From CALODP01 sp942492055 (lineage in GTDB: Bacteria; Bacteroidota; Ignavibacteria; Ignavibacteriales; Melioribacteraceae), in contig CALODP010000019.1 in NCBI GenBank assembly GCA_942492055.1, positions 496,001 to 560,000 on the forward strand: a stretch of 64,000 nt of DNA. Direction: 5' to 3'. The stretch's first letter is position 1. The number at the start of each line of letters is the position of its first letter. Positions 19,344-24,771 of this stretch are shown here, piece after piece. The notes below the pieces were generated by a model, which saw only the letters and a program-made list of their open reading frames with translations, was not told the origin of the DNA and did not search any database. A program made the position numbers and the translations under genes.

Positions 19344-19745
19344 TTACTCTTCACAGAGTTCTGTTAATACACTACCAGTAGATTTCGGATGTAAGAAAGC
19401 TATATTTAAGCCTTCAGCACCTTTTCTCGGTTCTTTATCGATTAAACGAACACCCTTTTCGTCAGCTTCATTAAGAGCGTCTGATAAGTTGTTAACATGA
19501 AATGCCAAGTGATGAATCCCTTCGCCTTTCTTTTCGATATATTTACCGATCGGGCCATCCGGTTCGGTAGATTCCAAAAGCTCAATTTTTGTTTGTCCTA
19601 CTTTGAAGAAAGCTGTTTTCACTTTCTGATCCTTTACCTCTTCAACAGCGTAGCACTTTAATCCAAGTACCTCTTCATAGTATTTTATCGATTCCTCTAG
19701 GTTCTTTACAGCAATACCTATATGCTCGATATGAGTCAGTTCCAT
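19344..19745 (-). CDS. mce: Methylmalonyl-CoA epimerase
   Basis: A 133-residue VOC-fold metalloenzyme that interconverts (R)- and (S)-methylmalonyl-CoA, linking the mutase product to the decarboxylase. The start is the ATG at 19745, with GAGGAT five bases ahead; the TTG twelve bases upstream would destroy this spacing. Family motifs are MELTHIEHIGIAVKNLEE, KVKTAFFKVGQTKIELLE, GEGIHHLAFHVNNL and AFLHPKSTGSVLTELCE. They include the His residues and the terminal Glu that bind the divalent metal. It is the first gene of the operon, so the whole succinyl-CoA to propionyl-CoA route (mutase at 59656-64000, epimerase and decarboxylase here) is encoded in the window. Confidence 0.94.
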   Translation of the reverse strand: MELTHIEHIGIAVKNLEESIKYYEEVLGLKCYAVEEVKDQKVKTAFFKVGQTKIELLESTEPDGPIGKYIEKKGEGIHHLAFHVNNLSDALNEADEKGVRLIDKEPRKGAEGLNIAFLHPKSTGSVLTELCEE

Positions 19746-19954
19746 AATGATCCTCAACTATTAATTAGTTAATTCAAAAAAATTACTTAATCACAACTAA
19801 CATGCCTTAAAAACAACCATCAATATAGCAAAAAATGACTTTAAAACGTGTCAATAAAAATAATTTTTTATCGATAAAATCACGTATTTTCACAAGAAAC
19901 CGAAATATTTTTATTATTTCATGTCTCATCATTCTATTTTTTTTCAAATTAGGC

Positions 19955-19985
19955 TTGACAAATATTGGCAATGCAATTATATTTG
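19955..19985 (+). promoter_or_regulatory. Strong promoter of the tRNA-Asn gene
   Basis: TTGACA (19955-19960), a 17-base spacer and TATATTTG (19978-19985). The second element fits both a sigma-70 -10 box (TATATT) and the Bacteroidota TAnnTTTG consensus. The predicted start of transcription is near 19991, about 12 bases before the tRNA. This is the only clear promoter of the tRNA/GIY-YIG region. Confidence 0.8.
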
Positions 19986-20002
19986 GATTCTTAAATTTTG
20001 AT

Positions 20003-20074
20003 TCCACGATAGCTCAATGGTAGAGCATGCGGCTGTTAACCGCAGGGTTGTAGGTTCGAGTCCTACTCGTGGAG
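20003..20074 (+). tRNA. tRNA-Asn (anticodon GTT), intact
   Basis: A full cloverleaf can be drawn. The acceptor stem is TCCACGA (20003-20009) with TCGTGGA (20067-20073). The D stem is GCTC/GAGC with loop AATGGTA. The anticodon stem TGCGG/CCGCA closes loop CTGTTAA, with anticodon GTT at 20035-20037. The T stem is GTAGG/CCTAC with loop TTCGAGT. The discriminator base is G; CCA is not encoded. The part from 20036 onward is shared with every downstream 382-bp unit. This is the only complete copy; all later copies lack the 5' acceptor strand. Confidence 0.97.
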
Positions 20075-20081
20075 CTTGAGA

Positions 20082-20107
20082 AGCTCGACAGTTTTGTCGG
20101 GCTTTTT
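20082..20107 (+). terminator. Rho-independent terminator of tRNA-Asn (repeated in every cassette)
   Basis: AGCTCGACA and TGTCGGGCT form a 9-bp stem with one G-U pair around GTTT, followed by TTTT. Because it belongs to the 382-bp unit, the same hairpin recurs at 20464-20489, 20846-20871, 21228-21253, 21610-21635 and 21992-22017. Confidence 0.85.
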
Positions 20108-20154
20108 CTGTTTTAAAGGTATATTTTGATTGTACCAACTTACCGGAGGATGTG

Positions 20155-20421
20155 ATGTTTTACACTTATGTCCTATATTCTCAAAACTTCGACAGATTCT
20201 ATGTCGGACAAACTAATAATATTTCATTCAGACTTGAGCGACACAACGCCGGTTTAGTGAAATCCACCAAACACTATATCCCTTGGAAACTTGTCTATTT
20301 CGAAGAATTTCATTCTCGCTCCGAAGCTATGATTCGGGAAAAACAACTTAAGTCGCATAGAGGTAAAGATTTTATCAAGGAACAAATGCTCAATGGTAGA
20401 GTCCGGCAGTTGCCGGATTAA
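20155..20421 (+). CDS. Small GIY-YIG nuclease, cassette copy 1
   Basis: An 88-residue protein of the GIY-YIG endonuclease superfamily, COG2827-like (single-domain, UvrC/YhbQ type). The GIY and YIG elements read YTYVLYS (residues 2-8) and FYVGQT. They are followed by the catalytic Arg in FRLERHN, the conserved FHSRSEAMIREKQLK with the metal-binding Glu, and a basic tail. I choose ATG 20155 because GGAGG ends six bases before it; the GTG three bases upstream would leave only two bases. The last residues (NGRVRQLPD) are encoded by tRNA-derived DNA, and the stop codon TAA lies in the tRNA anticodon-loop sequence. It could be a homing-type or mobile nuclease targeting tRNA-Asn; activity is inferred. 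Confidence 0.88.
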   Translation: MFYTYVLYSQNFDRFYVGQTNNISFRLERHNAGLVKSTKHYIPWKLVYFEEFHSRSEAMIREKQLKSHRGKDFIKEQMLNGRVRQLPD

Positions 20422-20456
20422 CCGCAGGGTTGTAGGTTCGAGTCCTACTCGTGGAG
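20388..20456 (+). pseudogene. Broken tRNA-Asn at end of cassette 1
   Basis: The D arm (GCTC AATGGTA GAGT), T arm and 3' acceptor strand match tRNA-Asn, but the 5' acceptor strand is missing (replaced by the GIY-YIG coding end). The anticodon stem is replaced by the palindrome TCCGGCAGTTGCCGGA (20402-20417). It cannot fold as a normal tRNA. Confidence 0.88.
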
Positions 20457-20463
20457 CTTGAGA

Positions 20464-20489
20464 AGCTCGACAGTTTTGTCGGGCTTTTT
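20464..20489 (+). terminator. Cassette terminator, copy 2
   Basis: Same hairpin as at 20082-20107; lies between the broken tRNA of unit 1 and GIY-YIG copy 2. Confidence 0.8.
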
Positions 20490-20536
20490 CTGTTTTAAAG
20501 GTATATTTTGATTGTACCAACTTACCGGAGGATGTG

Positions 20537-20803
20537 ATGTTTTACACTTATGTCCTATATTCTCAAAACTTCGACAGATTCTATGTCGGACAAACTAATA
20601 ATATTTCATTCAGACTTGAGCGACACAACGCCGGTTTAGTGAAATCCACCAAACACTATATCCCTTGGAAACTTGTCTATTTCGAAGAATTTCATTCTCG
20701 CTCCGAAGCTATGATTCGGGAAAAACAACTTAAGTCGCATAGAGGTAAAGATTTTATCAAGGAACAAATGCTCAATGGTAGAGTCCGGCAGTTGCCGGAT
20801 TAA
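20537..20803 (+). CDS. Small GIY-YIG nuclease, cassette copy 2
   Basis: Protein identical to copy 1 (88 residues), with the same GGAGG ribosome site and a stop codon inside tRNA-derived sequence. No separate strong promoter is visible; a weak TATATTTTG lies about 27 bases upstream of the ATG in each unit. Confidence 0.88.
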   Translation: MFYTYVLYSQNFDRFYVGQTNNISFRLERHNAGLVKSTKHYIPWKLVYFEEFHSRSEAMIREKQLKSHRGKDFIKEQMLNGRVRQLPD

Positions 20804-20838
20804 CCGCAGGGTTGTAGGTTCGAGTCCTACTCGTGGAG
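20770..20838 (+). pseudogene. Broken tRNA-Asn at end of cassette 2
   Basis: Identical to the remnant at 20388-20456: D arm, palindrome, T arm and 3' acceptor strand, without the 5' acceptor strand. Confidence 0.88.
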
Positions 20839-20845
20839 CTTGAGA

Positions 20846-20871
20846 AGCTCGACAGTTTTGTCGGGCTTTTT
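20846..20871 (+). terminator. Cassette terminator, copy 3
   Basis: Same hairpin as at 20082-20107, after the broken tRNA of unit 2. Confidence 0.8.
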
Positions 20872-20918
20872 CTGTTTTAAAGGTATATTTTGATTGTACC
20901 AACTTACCGGAGGATGTG

Positions 20919-21185
20919 ATGTTTTACACTTATGTCCTATATTCTCAAAACTTCGACAGATTCTATGTCGGACAAACTAATAATATTTCATTCAGACTTG
21001 AGCGACACAACGCCGGTTTAGTGAAATCCACCAAACACTATATCCCTTGGAAACTTGTCTATTTCGAAGAATTTCATTCTCGCTCCGAAGCTATGATTCG
21101 GGAAAAACAACTTAAGTCGCATAGAGGTAAAGATTTTATCAAGGAACAAATGCTCAATGGTAGAGTCCGGCAGTTGCCGGATTAA
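20919..21185 (+). CDS. Small GIY-YIG nuclease, cassette copy 3
   Basis: Protein and upstream region are identical to copies 1 and 2. Such identity over non-coding bases as well means the amplification is recent, kept uniform by recombination, or an assembly artefact. Confidence 0.88.
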   Translation: MFYTYVLYSQNFDRFYVGQTNNISFRLERHNAGLVKSTKHYIPWKLVYFEEFHSRSEAMIREKQLKSHRGKDFIKEQMLNGRVRQLPD

Positions 21186-21220
21186 CCGCAGGGTTGTAGG
21201 TTCGAGTCCTACTCGTGGAG
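21152..21220 (+). pseudogene. Broken tRNA-Asn at end of cassette 3
   Basis: Identical to the remnant at 20388-20456. Confidence 0.88.
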
Positions 21221-21227
21221 CTTGAGA

Positions 21228-21253
21228 AGCTCGACAGTTTTGTCGGGCTTTTT
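21228..21253 (+). terminator. Cassette terminator, copy 4
   Basis: Same hairpin as at 20082-20107, after the broken tRNA of unit 3. Confidence 0.8.
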
Positions 21254-21300
21254 CTGTTTTAAAGGTATATTTTGATTGTACCAACTTACCGGAGGATGTG

Positions 21301-21567
21301 ATGTTTTACACTTATGTCCTATATTCTCAAAACTTCGACAGATTCTATGTCGGACAAACTAATAATATTTCATTCAGACTTGAGCGACACAACGCCGGTT
21401 TAGTGAAATCCACCAAACACTATATCCCTTGGAAACTTGTCTATTTCGAAGAATTTCATTCTCGCTCCGAAGCTATGATTCGGGAAAAACAACTTAAGTC
21501 GCATAGAGGTAAAGATTTTATCAAGGAACAAATGCTCAATGGTAGAGTCCGGCAGTTGCCGGATTAA
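21301..21567 (+). CDS. Small GIY-YIG nuclease, cassette copy 4
   Basis: Identical 88-residue GIY-YIG protein; same GGAGG and same stop codon supplied by TTAACCGC of the next unit. Confidence 0.88.
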   Translation: MFYTYVLYSQNFDRFYVGQTNNISFRLERHNAGLVKSTKHYIPWKLVYFEEFHSRSEAMIREKQLKSHRGKDFIKEQMLNGRVRQLPD

Positions 21568-21602
21568 CCGCAGGGTTGTAGGTTCGAGTCCTACTCGTGG
21601 AG
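21534..21602 (+). pseudogene. Broken tRNA-Asn at end of cassette 4
   Basis: Identical to the remnant at 20388-20456. Confidence 0.88.
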
Positions 21603-21609
21603 CTTGAGA

Positions 21610-21635
21610 AGCTCGACAGTTTTGTCGGGCTTTTT
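21610..21635 (+). terminator. Cassette terminator, copy 5
   Basis: Same hairpin as at 20082-20107, after the broken tRNA of unit 4. Confidence 0.8.
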
Positions 21636-21682
21636 CTGTTTTAAAGGTATATTTTGATTGTACCAACTTACCGGAGGATGTG

Positions 21683-21949
21683 ATGTTTTACACTTATGTC
21701 CTATATTCTCAAAACTTCGACAGATTCTATGTCGGACAAACTAATAATATTTCATTCAGACTTGAGCGACACAACGCCGGTTTAGTGAAATCCACCAAAC
21801 ACTATATCCCTTGGAAACTTGTCTATTTCGAAGAATTTCATTCTCGCTCCGAAGCTATGATTCGGGAAAAACAACTTAAGTCGCATAGAGGTAAAGATTT
21901 TATCAAGGAACAAATGCTCAATGGTAGAGTCCGGCAGTTGCCGGATTAA
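21683..21949 (+). CDS. Small GIY-YIG nuclease, cassette copy 5 (last intact copy)
   Basis: Identical 88-residue GIY-YIG protein. It is followed by the last broken tRNA-Asn and by a sixth, truncated unit. Confidence 0.88.
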   Translation: MFYTYVLYSQNFDRFYVGQTNNISFRLERHNAGLVKSTKHYIPWKLVYFEEFHSRSEAMIREKQLKSHRGKDFIKEQMLNGRVRQLPD

Positions 21950-21984
21950 CCGCAGGGTTGTAGGTTCGAGTCCTACTCGTGGAG
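21916..21984 (+). pseudogene. Broken tRNA-Asn at end of cassette 5
   Basis: Identical to the remnant at 20388-20456; the last tRNA-derived piece in the array. Confidence 0.88.
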
Positions 21985-21991
21985 CTTGAGA

Positions 21992-22017
21992 AGCTCGACA
22001 GTTTTGTCGGGCTTTTT
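21992..22017 (+). terminator. Cassette terminator, copy 6
   Basis: Same hairpin as at 20082-20107, inside the truncated sixth unit. Confidence 0.8.
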
Positions 22018-22064
22018 CTGTTTTAAAGGTATATTTTGATTGTACCAACTTACCGGAGGATGTG

Positions 22065-22154
22065 ATGTTTTTCACTTATGTCCTATATTCTCAAAACTTC
22101 GACAGATTCTATGTCGGACAAACCAATAATATTTCTTGCATATTTTACAAATAG
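22065..22154 (+). pseudogene. Truncated GIY-YIG gene, sixth copy, fused to foreign DNA
   Basis: The start, ribosome site and first 24 or so codons match the GIY-YIG gene, with one changed residue (Phe for Tyr at position 3). Identity stops at 22135, after NNIS. Five foreign codons and a TAG follow. It keeps the GIY and YIG strands but loses the catalytic Arg and Glu, so it cannot be an active nuclease. Confidence 0.85.
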
Positions 22155-22399
22155 AAACCGCTTCCATTAATTCTTACAAAGAGATCGAACAATTAGCAAT
22201 CGCTTCCGAGGAACAATCTTCAACGGCTGAGCAGATAAGCAATAATATAGAATCGATTAACACTGTTATTCACCAAAGTGCCGCAGGAATTCAGGAAGTA
22301 GCCCGTGCAGCCGAAGATCTGAACAGAATAGCCGGTGATTTGAATGAAATGATCGAAATGTTCAAACTTTCCGAAAAAGAGAATTACCTATTAAAATAA
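22136..22399 (+). pseudogene. 3' fragment of a methyl-accepting chemotaxis protein gene
   Basis: From 22136 the frame reads as the last 80 or so residues of an MCP signalling domain: IEQLAIASEEQSSTAEQISN, then INTVIHQSAAGIQEVARAAE, ending MIEMFKL. This is the membrane-distal to membrane-proximal methylation helix, including the typical SEEQSS segment. No sensor, HAMP or hairpin tip is present upstream, because the sequence changes abruptly into the truncated GIY-YIG unit. The ATG at 22136 is therefore accidental. The fragment keeps its own terminator downstream. It is the remnant of a receptor gene cut by the cassette expansion or by a deletion that joined the two. Confidence 0.85.
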
Positions 22400-22409
22400 A
22401 AAGCACAGA

Positions 22410-22440
22410 AAAGCTGCTTCTTCGGAGGCAGCTTTATTCT
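22410..22440. terminator. Bidirectional rho-independent terminator
   Basis: An 11-bp stem (AAAGCTGCTTC with GAGGCAGCTTT, one G-U pair) closes a TTCG tetraloop, flanked by A-rich and T-rich runs. It serves the former chemotaxis gene on the plus strand. On the minus strand it overlaps the stop codon of the lipoprotein gene at 22434. Confidence 0.88.
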
Positions 22441-22913
22441 TTTGGTTTTCGAAAATCATACACTTCGGTATTGCCGATTATTCCCCATACTGTTCCACCG
22501 ACAAGGGTACCTAGCGCAATTGAAAAAGCTTCACCTATATTTCCGGCTTCAGTACTTCTATTCGAAGAACCAAGTAAATAACCACTCAATCCTCCGACTG
22601 CAATTCCACACAAAGCCCCTTCGGTATTTCCGCTGTATGAAACCGTGCGGAGACTATCTACCGGAATCGCAAAAGAAATCCCTTTCTCAGAAATCCAAGT
22701 AGCGGTATCTTTTTCAATCCTAAAATCCAAACCGATCTCCGCTTCACCCTTGTTTGATAAAGTTATTTCCACCTTTTCAGATTCTACATTTTTATTTACC
22801 ACAGAATAAAACTTAGCCGGTATATCATATTCAATCATGTTAGTTACACGGGAACATGAACAGAGGAAAACACATATTATGAATAGAATATACTTGATTC
22901 GAAAGAAGGACAT
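22434..22913 (-). CDS. Lipoprotein of unknown function with glycine-zipper segment
   Basis: The protein has 159 residues. The N-terminus ends in a lipobox (VFLCSC), so it is a lipoprotein. The middle (about residues 45-90) is beta-rich. The end has a glycine-rich helix (ALCGIAVGGLSGYLLGSS and IALGTLVGGTVWGIIG) of the glycine-zipper type that packs in membranes. I do not recognise a named family. It is a single gene between two terminators. Its stop codon lies inside the terminator shared with the chemotaxis remnant. Confidence 0.75.
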   Translation of the reverse strand: MSFFRIKYILFIICVFLCSCSRVTNMIEYDIPAKFYSVVNKNVESEKVEITLSNKGEAEIGLDFRIEKDTATWISEKGISFAIPVDSLRTVSYSGNTEGALCGIAVGGLSGYLLGSSNRSTEAGNIGEAFSIALGTLVGGTVWGIIGNTEVYDFRKPKE

Positions 22914-22989
22914 ATAAACTCATCTTTGTTTTTCGTCGTTGTACTTTAAGTTATTAATTTTGCAAAAGTAACACAATATGTATTTCGGA

Positions 22990-23028
22990 GAAAAAAATAC
23001 CCCTTAAAAGAAACTTATAAGGGGTATT
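22990..23028 (-). terminator. Rho-independent terminator of the GHL10 gene
   Basis: AATACCCCTTA and TAAGGGGTATT form an 11-bp perfect stem with an 11-base loop, followed on the minus strand by TTTTTT. It is 29 bases after the GHL10 stop codon. Confidence 0.9.
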
Positions 23029-23057
23029 GAGTAGATGAACTATATATTCTCAATAGA

Positions 23058-24566
23058 CTAGTTGTCTATCTCAACTTTCTTTTCCGTATTGTAAGCTGAT
23101 TCGTTGTGAAGCTTATCAACTGCTGTTACTATATAAGTATACTCACCATCTTTAAGTGAAGCAAGAGTATCTTTATACTCAGTTGTACCGCACTCAACAA
23201 AGGCTACAATATTTCTTGGGTCGTCGATGTTTATTTTTGTATCCTCATCGAATCTGTAAACTATATAATAGCTTGCTGTTTCTCCGTCGGTAGCAGCTTC
23301 AGGTGTATCCCAGTCAACAACAACATTAACGGAATCAGTACTTACGTTTAAGTTTTTAACACCATTAGGAATTACAGAATCCTTCCAAGGCATTACAGGA
23401 GGAAGAGCCGGATATTTGTACCAATCATTCTTCATCGAATCGATCATTCCGCTATAGTTTTTGGTAATCGATTTAGCGCTGAAGAAAACCGAACCATGAA
23501 CATTATCGGTTCTACGATTGAGTCTTATCTGATCTCCGATCTGTGATTTCGGTTTGGTATATCCTTCCGCCATCATTTTGCTTGAATAGTGACCGACGTA
23601 GAAATGTACATCCTTGCTAACTTCAGCCCACCAAGGGAGAAGCTTGCTATAGTCGGCTAATTTGTGACCGATCTCCCAATACAACTGAGGATTAATGTAA
23701 TCTACGGTCTTCTTCTCTATCCATGTCAAAGGATCACAGTAAATAGCGTCATATGAATTCATTCCTTTTGTTCCGGCATATTCGTTTTTTACTATACCGA
23801 AAGGACTGATTCCGAATTTAACGAAAGGCTTAACGGTCTTGATAACATCATTTATCTGAGCCATTAGCAAGTTGATATTATCTCTTCTCCAATCGTCGAT
23901 ATCCTCTATTCCTCTATTGTACTTGGCATATGTCAAAGAGTCTTCGTTCGATATCTTAGGAGAATAAGGATAAAAATAATCGTCAAAGTGAATACCGTCG
24001 ATATCATACCTGGTTAGTACATCAGTCATAACGGCAAGAACATGTTTTCTTACGCCCGGTTTTCCCGGATCCAACATCAAATACTTACCGCAGTTAATCA
24101 TCCATTCAGGATGTTCAACCGATACATGATTCTCGGCTTGTTTATAATCATTGATAATTCTTACTGCTCTGTAAGGATTAAACCATGCGTGCAATTCCAT
24201 TCCTCTTTTGTGAGCCTCGGAAACAGCGTATTCCAAAGGATCGTAATAAGGTTCGGGAGCTTTTCCCTGCACACCTGTTAACCAATAAGACCATGGCTCA
24301 ATAGGTGAATCATAAAGTGCGTCGCATTCTGTTCTAATCTGGAAGAATACCGCGTTGCATCCGGCTGATTTCAAAGAGTCCATTATAGTAACAAGCTCTT
24401 TAATCTGCTCTCCGGAAGAAGCGTTTTTGTTTGTAGGCCAATCAATATTAGCTACCGTAGCTACCCATGCGGCACGTAATTCACGCTTGGGTGGAATTGA
24501 TTGCGAAAATGTTACACTGCTGATTGCAAAAGATACAATCATAGATAGAATAAGCATCTTTCTCAT
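23058..24566 (-). CDS. Family 10-like glycoside hydrolase (GHL10, DUF187) with fibronectin III domain
   Basis: Secreted protein of 502 residues: a signal peptide (to about residue 22), a GHL10 barrel (about 28-340) and a C-terminal fibronectin type III domain (about 405-498). Barrel signatures include ELRAAWVATVANIDWP, NAVFFQIRTECDALYDS, LHAWFNPYRA, DGIHFDDYFYPY and KFGISPFGIVKN. The family (YngK-like) is thought to act on glycans, in some cases on peptidoglycan or extracellular polysaccharide; the exact substrate is open. There is no type IX sorting domain, so it probably stays in the periplasm. It is a single gene with its own terminator, divergent from clpB. Confidence 0.9.
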   Translation of the reverse strand: MRKMLILSMIVSFAISSVTFSQSIPPKRELRAAWVATVANIDWPTNKNASSGEQIKELVTIMDSLKSAGCNAVFFQIRTECDALYDSPIEPWSYWLTGVQGKAPEPYYDPLEYAVSEAHKRGMELHAWFNPYRAVRIINDYKQAENHVSVEHPEWMINCGKYLMLDPGKPGVRKHVLAVMTDVLTRYDIDGIHFDDYFYPYSPKISNEDSLTYAKYNRGIEDIDDWRRDNINLLMAQINDVIKTVKPFVKFGISPFGIVKNEYAGTKGMNSYDAIYCDPLTWIEKKTVDYINPQLYWEIGHKLADYSKLLPWWAEVSKDVHFYVGHYSSKMMAEGYTKPKSQIGDQIRLNRRTDNVHGSVFFSAKSITKNYSGMIDSMKNDWYKYPALPPVMPWKDSVIPNGVKNLNVSTDSVNVVVDWDTPEAATDGETASYYIVYRFDEDTKINIDDPRNIVAFVECGTTEYKDTLASLKDGEYTYIVTAVDKLHNESAYNTEKKVEIDN

Positions 24567-24771
24567 TTCGGTTCCATGCGTTAGTTGAAAAAAAACTTTA
24601 TAAAGGCGTTATGAAAATACCAATTATTTAATTCTTTCAAAAAGCTATTCGGAGCTAAAGGTAATATTTACGGTAGTTATACAGCATCGTATTGATTATA
24701 TTCAAGAAACAAAAGGGACTTCACGTTTGTTTAAAGCCGAAGATGAAATAAAATAAATCAGAGGTATAGAA

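Larger units (their letters stand above)
20036..22135 (+). repeat. Tandem array of a 382-bp tRNA-Asn/GIY-YIG cassette: five full units and one truncated unit
   Basis: Units are 20036-20417, 20418-20799, 20800-21181, 21182-21563, 21564-21945 and a partial 21946-22135. Each starts at TTAACCGC, the anticodon-loop/3' half of tRNA-Asn. It continues through the T arm, acceptor 3' strand, a terminator hairpin, a ribosome site and a GIY-YIG gene. It ends with a D-arm copy and the palindrome TCCGGCAGTTGCCGGA. The five full units appear identical. The sixth has at least two substitutions (in the third codon of the ORF, and AAACCAAT for AAACTAAT) and stops at 22135. The array sits exactly at the 3' end of the intact tRNA, like an element that integrated into the tRNA and then multiplied. 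Confidence 0.93.

Noticed and set aside
20254..22075. Minus-strand frames with RVGLEPTTLRL tails as genes
   Set aside because: They are antisense to the GIY-YIG genes and their start region is an antisense reading of tRNA; a well-known artefact.
22136..22399. A small complete MCP-like gene starting at ATG 22136
   Set aside because: The ATG is created at the junction, there is no ribosome site, and the frame holds only the last part of a receptor.
24567..24771. CIRCE operator or RNA thermometer for clpB
   Set aside because: No CIRCE-type inverted repeat was found, and no convincing four-U pairing with the ribosome site.
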